Shown: one piece after another, positions 8,001-14,175 of the stretch
Numbering within the stretch: position 1 is the first letter of the stretch
How the letters are laid out: each line of letters begins with the position of its first letter
Made by a program: the position numbers and the translations under genes
The notes under the pieces: generated by a model
What the model was told of the DNA's origin: nothing
The model's database searches: none
The model's input: the letters and a program-made list of their open reading frames with translations, nothing else
NCBI GenBank assembly: GCA_003159055.1
Contig: PMLH01000067.1
Coordinates: 1 to 14,175 of the forward strand
DNA: 14,175 nucleotides
DNA from: Myxococcales bacterium
GTDB lineage: Bacteria > Myxococcota > Polyangia > Fen-1088
Direction of reading: 5' to 3'

Positions 8001-9206
8001 CTACTGATACAGGAACACAACTTCCACACGGAAGTTGTTCGTGCGATTCCGCCCGTCGGCGATGGGTTCCGCCCCGCCCTGCCCGCTCGCCATCATCCGC
8101 CTGACATCCACGGCGCGGGTGACCAAGGCGTTGAACACCGATTGCGCTCGCGCTCCGGACATCGCAAGCAGCGTCGACTGCGCGGCACCCCGGCTGTCGG
8201 TGTGGCCGATGATCTGCACCGGGAAGTCTTGGTATTCCTTCTTCTTGATCAAATCGGCGATGGGATTGAGAATCCCATCCTTGCCGGGAGCGATTACGGT
8301 CTGCTTCTTGACGAACAGCAGCTCAGCCGGAATCGAGATGATCATCCGCTGCAGCGAACCACGGATGTCACGGCGAACCGCGACGCCCGGAATCCGGCTG
8401 GCCTCGGCGAACAGCGCGTCCGCTTTCTTGCGATTCTCCTCGGCTTGCGAATCCCGCGCATAGCTCGGTTTAGCGGACGCTGCAGCGTTCTCCGCGGTCT
8501 TCCTGGCAATCTCGGCGCTGGTCTGGGCCTGCTGCATTTGCCCAGCCTGCATTTCGCTTTGCGCCTTGCCCAGGATCTCCTTTGCCTCTTTGTAGATCTC
8601 AGGGGCGTACTTGGCCGCGTTCACGGTCTCGGCGGTTTTCAGCGCTAGCTCGGCGTCAGCGATTTTCTCCGCGGTTTCCGAGTGCAGCTTTTCCTGTGAC
8701 AACTTGTCCGCGTTCGACTTCTTGTCGGCGGCCATCTGCGCCTCCAGTGCCTTCATCGCCTCGTCTTTCTGCACCTGCTTTTGCAGAAGGCCGATCTTCT
8801 CGTTGGTGTCGTCGAGGTCTTTCTGCACCTTCTCTTGCTCGTCGCCGACGGCCGACAAGGTATCCTCGGCGTCCGCGATGCGAGCATTCGAACTGTCCTG
8901 ATCGGCCAGCGCCAGGGCGTGCCGATAGAAGATCTGGCCGAGGAGCGCGCTGTTGACCGAGTCGTTGAGATCGTTGCTCTGCCACTTGTCGGTCGCGGTC
9001 GAGAGCGCTTTGTCGGCCTTCTTGCACAGGTCAGGCGCCTTCTTGCGGGCGGCCGGCATCTGCGGATCCGAGCGCAACTTCTCGAGCGCGTCCAGCTCTC
9101 GCGGCTTCGGCGGGGTGGCGCAGCCGAGCGCGAGGAGCGTGGTCACGAAAACGGAAAGCAGAGTAGCGCGGGTCATTGCACATCTCCCGATCACAGCGGT
9201 TTTCAT
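8001..9206 (-). CDS. OmpA-family lipoprotein with coiled coil and DUF4398-like helices (401 aa)
   Basis: A signal sequence ends at LLALGC with Cys29, predicting a lipoprotein. Residues about 36-100 are Ala-rich helices, about 104-180 a charged coiled coil, and about 182-245 a helical region with the Tyr-Ala-Pro-Glu then AGQMQQAQTSAEIA pattern seen in DUF4398. Residues about 275-400 are an OmpA C-terminal domain with IIGHTDSRG, GARAQSV and NNFRVEV. Asp337 and Arg353 match the pair that binds diaminopimelate in peptidoglycan, so the protein probably links a membrane to the cell wall from the periplasm. The 9206 start overlaps the previous stop as ATGA and has GGAGGG (9218-9213) 6 nt upstream, indicating translational coupling. 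An internal ATG at 9176 with GGGAG (9188-9184) would give a tidier 19-residue signal peptide (391 aa). The FRVEV end replaces the usual NRRVEV. OmpA assignment is firm; exact role is not. Confidence 0.9.
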   Translation of the reverse strand: MKTAVIGRCAMTRATLLSVFVTTLLALGCATPPKPRELDALEKLRSDPQMPAARKKAPDLCKKADKALSTATDKWQSNDLNDSVNSALLGQIFYRHALALADQDSSNARIADAEDTLSAVGDEQEKVQKDLDDTNEKIGLLQKQVQKDEAMKALEAQMAADKKSNADKLSQEKLHSETAEKIADAELALKTAETVNAAKYAPEIYKEAKEILGKAQSEMQAGQMQQAQTSAEIARKTAENAAASAKPSYARDSQAEENRKKADALFAEASRIPGVAVRRDIRGSLQRMIISIPAELLFVKKQTVIAPGKDGILNPIADLIKKKEYQDFPVQIIGHTDSRGAAQSTLLAMSGARAQSVFNALVTRAVDVRRMMASGQGGAEPIADGRNRTNNFRVEVVFLYQ

Positions 9207-9622
9207 ACCTTGCCCTCCATGCGAGCCTTCTGGATCTTGGCATTCTCGAGGGCCTTCTTGGTACGCGAGAGCTGACTCTTCGCGCGCTTCACCTCATCCT
9301 CCTTGGCCGCCGCCTGGGCCGCCAGCTTGGCGGCAGTCAACCGCTGCCTGACCATGTTGGCCTGGGCTTCGCAACGGTCGAGAACGATACGCACGTCGTC
9401 GTATTTCTCCTGCGAGCGCAGCGTCCAGGCGTTGTCGAGCCACGAGCGCATCATGGTAATCTCGGTGGTGACCGCCTTCTGGTCGTCCTGGCGCTCAAGA
9501 TCGTTGGTGGTTTGCTTCAGGTAATCGATCTGCCTTTGCAGATCGTCGGCTTCCCCCGCGCGTGCCAACACCGGCACGGCCACGAAAGCCAGGAACAGAA
9601 ACAGTGTCGCGTATCTAGTCAT
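9203..9622 (-). CDS. Small periplasmic coiled-coil protein (139 aa)
   Basis: It begins with a clear signal peptide (MTRYATLFLFLAFVAVPVLA) and an Ala-Arg-Ala cleavage site after residue 22. The mature 117 residues are almost entirely charged helix: DDLQRQIDYLKQTTNDLERQ at about 26-45, then a second helix around 53-100 with Trp61, Trp66 and one Cys at 84, then a Lys/Ala-rich coiled coil to the end. GAGGA (9631-9627) lies 4 nt before the ATG. The last codons contain the ribosome site of the following OmpA-domain gene, and the two genes overlap by 4 nt (9203-9206), so they form a coupled operon and probably a common envelope structure. I do not know a named family; a YbgF/Lpp-like helical spacer role is a guess from shape only. 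Confidence 0.82.
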   Translation of the reverse strand: MTRYATLFLFLAFVAVPVLARAGEADDLQRQIDYLKQTTNDLERQDDQKAVTTEITMMRSWLDNAWTLRSQEKYDDVRIVLDRCEAQANMVRQRLTAAKLAAQAAAKEDEVKRAKSQLSRTKKALENAKIQKARMEGKV

Positions 9623-9652
9623 GTTTTCCTCGGCTGGTTGCGCTGCGGCCCT

Positions 9653-9682
9653 ATGTTCACGGCTAAGGGCTCACCTCGTCAA
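9653..9682 (-). promoter_or_regulatory. Weak candidate promoter for the coiled-coil/OmpA operon
   Basis: On the minus strand TTGACG (9682-9677) matches the -35 consensus at five of six bases. The best -10 at 18-bp spacing is GAACAT (9658-9653), matching only three. The predicted start near 9646 would give a leader of about 24 nt. Placement between the divergent tRNA and this operon fits, but the -10 is poor. Confidence 0.22.
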
Positions 9683-9720
9683 CCTGAAAAAGCCGGCGCA
9701 GTGCGGTTCAGTTTGACCCC

Positions 9721-9750
9721 TTGACTCGGGCCCCAACCTCACGGCATACC
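9721..9750 (+). promoter_or_regulatory. Candidate promoter of the tRNA-His transcript
   Basis: TTGACT (9721-9726) matches the -35 consensus at five of six bases and is followed 18 bp later by CATACC (9745-9750), a weak -10. A second TTGACC at 9713-9718 overlaps this area. Transcription would start about 15-20 nt before the tRNA, leaving a short 5' leader for RNase P. Position supports it more than sequence quality. Confidence 0.33.
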
Positions 9751-9774
9751 TTTGCCTCCTCGCAAGGGGATTCT

Positions 9775-9847
9775 GGTGGGCGTAGCTCAATGGCAGAGCA
9801 TCGGATTGTGGATCCGAGGGTTGGGGGTTCGAAACCCCTCGCCCACC
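9775..9847 (+). tRNA. tRNA-His (anticodon GTG)
   Basis: A full cloverleaf can be drawn by hand. The acceptor stem is GTGGGCG (9776-9782) with CGCCCAC (9840-9846). The D arm is GCTC/GAGC. The anticodon stem is TCGGA (9801-9805) with TCCGA (9813-9817) around TTGTGGA, anticodon GTG at 9808-9810. The T arm is GGGGG/CCCCT around TTCGAAA (9828-9834). G at 9775 faces C at 9847, the G-1:C73 pair that identifies histidine tRNAs and is recognised by HisRS. The 3' CCA is not encoded (CAA follows), so it must be added by nucleotidyltransferase. The next coding start is only 32 nt downstream with no terminator between, so a tRNA-mRNA dicistron is likely. Confidence 0.96.
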
Positions 9848-9878
9848 CAAGAATTTCTCGTTTGATCCTGGTTCTGAC

Positions 9879-11066
9879 GTGGCCAATTTCTTCGGTGTGA
9901 CCCTCCCCGACGGGCTCGATGCCCGGCGAAGACCGGTGGTCGCACTCGAGGGCTTGCCGTCGGCTGGCGCTTGCGAGCCCGGGCGGCAGGTGCGCCTTCT
10001 CGACGCCAAAGGCGAAATGATCGCGTGCGGCATCGCCGATCCTGAAAACGGCGTCATCCAGGTTCTGAGCACGGATCCGTTCGTGCATGGCTTCGATTTG
10101 AGGTTCTTCGTCGAGCGAGTTCGGGCGAGCCTGCACCTTCGGCGCATGCTGGGGCTGGTCGGCGGCGAATCGTCGTATCGACTGGTCAACGCCGAGGGCG
10201 ACGGCTTGCCCGGTTTTTCCGTCGACAGGTTCGGCGATTTCGCGGTGGTTTGTGCGCCCAGCCGACCGCTCTTGCCGTTCGCCCGGCTGCTGGCACAAGC
10301 GGTTTTAGCCGAGGCCGGCGACGTTCGTGGGGCCGTCATCAAGGTGCGAGGCAAGGACCCTCAGGACCGATCGTGCAAGGACGAAGTGATCGGGGCGGCG
10401 CCGGACGACAACGTCGTCGTCACCGAGCTTGGTGCGCCTTACGAGCTGCACCTCCTTGGCTCCCTCAATGTCGGGCTGTTTCCCGACATGCGCGAGCAGC
10501 GTCGGAATATCAGCCGTTTCGTGGCTGGCAGGCGCGTGCTCAACACGTTCGCGTACACCGGGGCGTTGTCCGTCGCCTCCGCACGCGCTGGCGCCGCCAG
10601 CGTCACCAGCGTCGATCTTTCATCCGGCGTTCTGGCTTGGGCGCGCGCGAACTTCAAGCTGTCCGGCTATTCCCCTGACGACGGCCGTTTTCGCTTCGAG
10701 GTCTCGGACGTGCGCCGGTTCATGCAGAAGGAGGTCGAGCGCGGCAACGTCTACGACACCGTCATCATGGATCCGCCCACCGTCTCGGCGGCGCGGGCGT
10801 CGCAATGGTCGATGAAGCGCGATTATCCCCAGCTCATCGCGTTGGCGACCAGGTTGCTGCCTCCGACGGGAGGAATCCTTTGGGTGTCCGCCAACACGCG
10901 ACGCGGTCCGTCGGTGCTTCGCCACATCGACGAGGGAATCCGACTGTCCGGCCGCAAGGCGGCTGTGCTGGAAACTGGAGGCCTGCCGCCCGACTTTCCC
11001 ACGCCGCCCAACTGGCCAGAATCGCGCTACTTGGAAATTTGCCAACTCTTCGTGGCGAGCGAGTAA
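9879..11066 (+). CDS. Class I SAM-dependent rRNA methyltransferase, RlmK/RlmI-like (395 aa)
   Basis: This is a COG1092-type methyltransferase that modifies large-subunit rRNA in the cytoplasm. Residues about 30-66 resemble the PUA-like strand region (PGRQVRLLDAKGEMIACG). RLVNAEGDGLPGFSVDRFGD (101-120) and GLFPDMREQRR (199-209) are family signatures. The SAM-binding motif is NTFAYTGA (222-229) with acidic Asp246 in SVDLS, and motif IV is MDPPT (297-301). VDLSxxxLxWAxxNF and the C-terminal SANTRRG (337-343) are closer to the RlmK half of E. coli RlmKL (m7G2069) than to RlmI (m5C1962), whose SCSG cysteine is absent here. Hence m7G rather than m5C is my inference. The start is GTG with no Shine-Dalgarno; it is the first possible start in frame after the tRNA. 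The downstream lipoprotein gene follows after 13 nt, probably in one transcript. Confidence 0.9.
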   Translation: MANFFGVTLPDGLDARRRPVVALEGLPSAGACEPGRQVRLLDAKGEMIACGIADPENGVIQVLSTDPFVHGFDLRFFVERVRASLHLRRMLGLVGGESSYRLVNAEGDGLPGFSVDRFGDFAVVCAPSRPLLPFARLLAQAVLAEAGDVRGAVIKVRGKDPQDRSCKDEVIGAAPDDNVVVTELGAPYELHLLGSLNVGLFPDMREQRRNISRFVAGRRVLNTFAYTGALSVASARAGAASVTSVDLSSGVLAWARANFKLSGYSPDDGRFRFEVSDVRRFMQKEVERGNVYDTVIMDPPTVSAARASQWSMKRDYPQLIALATRLLPPTGGILWVSANTRRGPSVLRHIDEGIRLSGRKAAVLETGGLPPDFPTPPNWPESRYLEICQLFVASE

Positions 11067-11079
11067 CATTCTGCCTCGG

Positions 11080-12213
11080 ATGAAGCGCGTCCTGGTTTTG
11101 GTCCTGGCCGGTCTTGCTTGCGGCAAGACCCAAGCACCCGTCAGCGATGCGGCCGTCGAGCGGCCCGCCACGGAGATTGCGCCGCGTATGTCTGACGTGG
11201 CGCCGACGCTTGCCGTGGATTTCGCCGTCGAAGGCTGCCCGTCGTTCGATGCCGAGAACTTGGCCTGCACCGGCACCGCACCTTTGACGCTTCGATTCGT
11301 CCCCCTGTTCACCACGACGGTCAGCCAATACCTCTGGGATTTCGGCGACGGCTTCGACCCTGGACAGACGCCCAGCCACATCTACCGCCTGCCCGGCACC
11401 TACACCGTCAAGCTCGTGGTCAGGGGTTTGGACGGCGTGGTGGTCGAAAAACCGCACGCGGCTTTCGTAACCGTCACCCCCAACAGCATCGGCGACCCGT
11501 GCGATCTCGATGGTCAGTGTGGCGACAAGCTGACCTGTCTTTGTCCATCAAACAGCTCGTGCGAATTCGGTCCGCCGCACGGAATCTGCGCTGGCACTTG
11601 CGAGTCCGGCATCTGTGACGACGGTCAGGTGTGCGCGGGCCTGGCGACCGCGCCGCCGCCCAGCGGCACGCATGAAGCTTGGCAGGCCAAGCTGTGCCTG
11701 CCCCGTTGCAGCGAAGACAAGGACTGTAGCGCCCAGCTTCATTGTCGACTGCTTCCTCCTGGACTGGCAAGTAGCGCGAGCAGCCCGTGGGTTTATGCCT
11801 GTTTTGGCGACTTGCCGGCCGATGTCGGCCAAGCGTGCGTGGACGAGACAGGGGCCATGCGCGCTGACCTGTGTGCCAGCGGCGTCTGCACCAACCTTGG
11901 GGCCAAAGGCATGTGCACGAAGGCTTGCTCGACCGAGGCCTGCCCGCCCGAGTCCGACTGCGCGCTACTGGGAGACGGCCGTAGTCTGTGTCTCCGGCCT
12001 TGCACAGGCGGCTTCACGTGCAGCGACGATCCGTTGCTCGGTTGCGTCGCTCCCGGAGCGGGCGATCTGGGGTACAGCCTCGTGAATCCAGGCCCGGCCT
12101 CAGCCTCCAGCTTTTGTGCCCCGAAGCCTTGCTCTTCCGACCAGCAGTGCTTGCCCTCTGGCATGTGCGATTTCCCGAACAGCGACGGCCACTGTGTGGC
12201 CCGCACCGACTAG
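11080..12213 (+). CDS. Lipoprotein with PKD domain and cysteine-rich repeats (377 aa)
   Basis: Residues 1-13 form a short signal (MKRVLVLVLAGLA) before Cys14, the likely lipidated residue, although the lipobox GLAC is not classical. A linker rich in Ala/Pro/Ser follows. Residues about 44-133 are a PKD beta-sandwich with the diagnostic YLWDFGDG (84-91) and SHIYRLPGTYTVKLVV (99-114). Residues 141-377 hold 30 cysteines in patterns such as GDPCDLDGQCGDKLTC, CSEDKDCSAQLHC and CSSDQQCLPSGMC, resembling the disulfide-rich modules common in secreted Myxococcota proteins. It is probably a surface protein for adhesion or ligand binding; no catalytic motif is seen. No good ribosome site precedes ATG 11080. 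The 13-nt gap from the methyltransferase stop suggests re-initiation or coupling. The stop TAG is the first three bases of the palindrome at 12211-12264. Confidence 0.85.
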   Translation: MKRVLVLVLAGLACGKTQAPVSDAAVERPATEIAPRMSDVAPTLAVDFAVEGCPSFDAENLACTGTAPLTLRFVPLFTTTVSQYLWDFGDGFDPGQTPSHIYRLPGTYTVKLVVRGLDGVVVEKPHAAFVTVTPNSIGDPCDLDGQCGDKLTCLCPSNSSCEFGPPHGICAGTCESGICDDGQVCAGLATAPPPSGTHEAWQAKLCLPRCSEDKDCSAQLHCRLLPPGLASSASSPWVYACFGDLPADVGQACVDETGAMRADLCASGVCTNLGAKGMCTKACSTEACPPESDCALLGDGRSLCLRPCTGGFTCSDDPLLGCVAPGAGDLGYSLVNPGPASASSFCAPKPCSSDQQCLPSGMCDFPNSDGHCVARTD

Positions 12214-12265
12214 GAGCCTGTCGTGGTAACCCGGACGCGGAGTGGTTACCGCGACAGGCTCCTAG
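12210..12265. repeat. Near-perfect palindrome filling the gap between convergent genes, flanked by CTAG
   Basis: The arms are 12211-12231 and 12244-12264, 21 nt each, with a 12-nt loop (12232-12243). A further C-G pair outside gives CTAG at both ends (12210-12213 and 12262-12265). The only imperfection is T12224 against G12251. This is a G-U wobble in plus-strand RNA and an A-C mismatch in minus-strand RNA, so the hairpin is better for the plus transcript. The first arm starts with the TAG stop of the lipoprotein gene; the second ends with the complement of the TAG stop of the cstA gene. No T-run follows on either strand. It may be a bidirectional transcript-end hairpin, or a small palindromic mobile unit inserted at CTAG. 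Confidence 0.85.
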
Positions 12266-14175
12266 CAACAGCGGCCGGGGCTCTGCGGGTTGTCGTATTT
12301 GTGCGCGAGGGTCTCGGCCAGGGCTTGGTCGGGCGGAAGTGACGATCGGGCAGCCGCCGCCTCGCCCGAAAGCTCGCGTGCGAGCGCACCCAGGATAACG
12401 ACCGCCGTACCCAGCTTCCACCACGGTCGTCGATTCTCTGAATCGATCACAGTCCGGGGCAACCAAACCGGAGAGGTTTCCCGCAGGACCGCCGCCTTGC
12501 GACGGGTGAGAATCAGAACCCATTCCCGAATCGAGACCAGCAGGATCGCGATCACCAGCACCAGGAACAAGGCTGCAACGACCGCATCCAGGCGATTGTT
12601 GAAGATGAGGCTGTGGGTCGCCGCAAGCTTGGCCGCCGGCACCTTTCCGCTGGCAAGGTCCTGGCCGAGCTTTGTCGCCATGGCCAAGAAACCGATGCGC
12701 GGATTCGGATGCACGATTTTCTCGATGCCGGCGGCGAAGGTCACCGTGCCCAAGAATGCGAGTGGCAGAAGAACCACCCACGCGTATCGGGCGCGGCCGG
12801 CCTTGATGAGAATGGTCGTGGCCAAGCACAAGGCGACACAGGCGAGAAGTTGATTGGCGATGCCGAAAAGCGGCCACAGCGAGTTCACGCCGCCCAAGGG
12901 ATCCTTCACTCCCGCGTACAGGAAATAGCCCCAAGCCCCAGCAAACACCAGACTGGCGCTGACGTTGGCCGGGTAGAATTTGGTGTCGCCGGCGCGCGGC
13001 CATAGGCGGCCTGCCAGCTCTTGGATGAGAAATCGGCCGATGCGGGTGGCCACGTCGACGGTGGTCAGGATGAACAGCGCCTCGAACATGAGCGCGAAGT
13101 GGTACCAAACCTTCATCGCCGCATCGCCGCCGATGATGGAGCGGAAGATACTCGCCATGCCGATGGCCAAAGTGGGCGCGCCACCGGTGCGCGCCAGCAC
13201 GCTCTTCTCGCCGATGGCACCGGCGAGCGCCGTCAGAGCATCCCCGCGCACCGGGAATCCCCAGGCGGACACCGCCTGCGCGACGGCGTCGGGCGTGCCA
13301 CCGACCAGGCCAACCGGCGCGTTCACCGCGAAGTACACGCCGGGGTCGAGCACGCACGCGGCGATCATGGCCATGATGGCCACGAAACTTTCGAGGCACA
13401 TCGCCCCGTAGCCGATGGGACGAACGGTGCGTTCGCGCGTCACCATCTTGGGGGTCGTTCCGCTCGCCACTAGGGCATGGAAACCGCTGATGGCGCCGCA
13501 CGCGATGGTGATGAAACAGAAGGGGAAGAGGCTGCCCGCGACCACCGGCCGCATGCCACCGGTGAAGCTACCCGGATGGGTCAGCGCCGGCATCTTGATG
13601 GGTGGCAGGACAAGGGCGATGCCGATGGCGAGCAGGACGACCACGCCGATCTTGAGGAAGGTCACGAGGTAGTCGCGCGGCGCAAGCAGAAGCCACACCG
13701 GCAGCACGCTGGCGCAAAAGCCGTAGACGATCAGGCAAAGGGCCAGCTTCTCCTTGCTCAGCGTGAAAAACGGCGCCAGCGTGGTGTGGTGGTTCACGGC
13801 GTAGCCAGCCCACAGCGAGAGCGCGAGAAAGACCACCCCGATGACGGTCATCTCCAGCACTTTGCCGATGCGCAGGAAACGCAGGTAGAGGCCCATGATC
13901 ATCGCGAACGGCATGGTCATGGCGGTGGTGACCACGCCCCACGGACTCTCGGCCAGGGCGTTGTCGACGACCAAGGCGAGGTTGGCGACGAGGATGATGA
14001 GGATGCCGAGGATGGCGAACATGGCGATGGTGCCAGCCACCGGGCCGACTTCCTCGCGCACCATCTCGGCCAGCGACTTGCCGTCGCGGCGAACCGAGGC
14101 GAAGAGAATGACGAAGTCCTGCACGGCGCCGCCCAGGATGGCGCCGATCAGGATCCACAGCGTGCCCGGCAGATA
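12262..14175 (-). CDS. cstA: CstA-family carbon starvation permease, 5' end outside window (637 aa seen)
   Basis: CstA/BtsT proteins are inner-membrane carriers for peptides or pyruvate, induced by carbon limitation. The visible protein begins YLPGTLWILIGAILGGAVQDF, matching E. coli CstA from roughly residue 100, so about 100 N-terminal residues are missing. The GTG at 14124 is an internal Val, not the start. Many hydrophobic segments follow. Family signatures include ESPWGV, LPVWLLLAPRDYLVTFLKIG, FITIACGAISGFHALVASGT, GYGAMCLESFVAIMA, GGAPTLAIG, WYHFALMFEALFILTT and LWPLFGIANQLLA. The last roughly 55 residues (codons 12265-12429) are not typical of E. coli CstA. They run through WWKLGTAVVILGALARELSG to KYDNPQSPGRCC, resembling the end of the separate YbdD/YjiX (Sel_put, DUF466) protein encoded next to cstA in E. 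coli. The gene converges on the lipoprotein gene across the palindrome; its promoter is outside the window. Confidence 0.95.
   Translation of the reverse strand, partial: YLPGTLWILIGAILGGAVQDFVILFASVRRDGKSLAEMVREEVGPVAGTIAMFAILGILIILVANLALVVDNALAESPWGVVTTAMTMPFAMIMGLYLRFLRIGKVLEMTVIGVVFLALSLWAGYAVNHHTTLAPFFTLSKEKLALCLIVYGFCASVLPVWLLLAPRDYLVTFLKIGVVVLLAIGIALVLPPIKMPALTHPGSFTGGMRPVVAGSLFPFCFITIACGAISGFHALVASGTTPKMVTRERTVRPIGYGAMCLESFVAIMAMIAACVLDPGVYFAVNAPVGLVGGTPDAVAQAVSAWGFPVRGDALTALAGAIGEKSVLARTGGAPTLAIGMASIFRSIIGGDAAMKVWYHFALMFEALFILTTVDVATRIGRFLIQELAGRLWPRAGDTKFYPANVSASLVFAGAWGYFLYAGVKDPLGGVNSLWPLFGIANQLLACVALCLATTILIKAGRARYAWVVLLPLAFLGTVTFAAGIEKIVHPNPRIGFLAMATKLGQDLASGKVPAAKLAATHSLIFNNRLDAVVAALFLVLVIAILLVSIREWVLILTRRKAAVLRETSPVWLPRTVIDSENRRPWWKLGTAVVILGALARELSGEAAAARSSLPPDQALAETLAHKYDNPQSPGRCC

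Noticed and set aside
7914..8648. Plus-strand open frame (244 codons)
   Set aside because: It lies antisense to the OmpA domain, whose HTD and ARA motifs fix the true strand and frame.
9176..9724. Plus-strand open frame (182 codons)
   Set aside because: It overlaps the signal-peptide-bearing coiled-coil gene on the opposite strand; its translation has no convincing features.
12211..12264. Classical intrinsic terminator at the convergent palindrome
   Set aside because: There is no T-run after the stem on either strand, so the textbook definition is not met; listed as a palindromic repeat instead.
12014..13501. Minus-strand open frame of 495 codons
   Set aside because: It is out of frame with CstA and runs through the palindrome into the antisense of the lipoprotein gene. 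The CstA frame has unmistakable family motifs.
12262..14124. Start of cstA at the GTG at 14124
   Set aside because: The frame stays open to the window edge, and the upstream codons match conserved CstA sequence, so this GTG is an internal valine.

Overview
GC-rich bacterial window. The gene content (a giant tetratricopeptide-repeat protein, a PKD plus cysteine-rich lipoprotein, a coiled-coil/OmpA lipoprotein pair, a stand-alone RlmK/RlmI-type methyltransferase) looks like a Myxococcota/deltaproteobacterial chromosome. That placement is inference from gene types and base composition. I see no transposase, integrase, phage gene or CRISPR array. The window reads as ordinary chromosome, with several poorly characterised envelope genes.

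Layout. (1) 1-6534, minus strand: one uninterrupted frame of 2178 codons, the N-terminal part of a giant TPR-like protein whose end lies beyond position 1. (2) 6535-6766: divergent promoter region. It holds a possible minus-strand -10 with a hairpin at the predicted mRNA 5' end, and a plausible plus-strand promoter. (3) 6767-7774, plus: exported (probable lipoprotein) protein of unknown family, closed by a strong intrinsic terminator at 7823-7859. (4) 8001-9622, minus: a two-gene operon with ATGA overlap, encoding a small periplasmic coiled-coil protein and then a lipoprotein with coiled coil, DUF4398-like helices and an OmpA peptidoglycan-binding domain. (5) 9775-12213, plus: tRNA-His(GTG), an RlmK/RlmI-like rRNA methyltransferase and a PKD/cysteine-rich lipoprotein, all co-directional and tightly spaced. 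(6) 12262-14175, minus: a CstA-family carbon-starvation/peptide-pyruvate permease, 5' end outside the window.

How the genes may work together. The tRNA and the methyltransferase are translation-related. The OmpA pair probably ties the outer envelope to peptidoglycan. The permease imports small carbon substrates. The TPR giant has no signal peptide and is probably a cytoplasmic scaffold; its divergently transcribed exported neighbour may share regulation with it, but no function can be assigned to either.

Most worth a second look: the roughly 72-residue double-helix-pair periodicity of the giant protein; a near-perfect 21-bp-arm palindrome that fills the whole gap between two convergent genes, contains both stop codons and is flanked by CTAG; and the C-terminus of the permease, which ends in a KY...GRCC tail resembling the separate YbdD/YjiX (putative selenoprotein) family partner of CstA. 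I did not find a convincing new multi-gene defence or biosynthetic system here.
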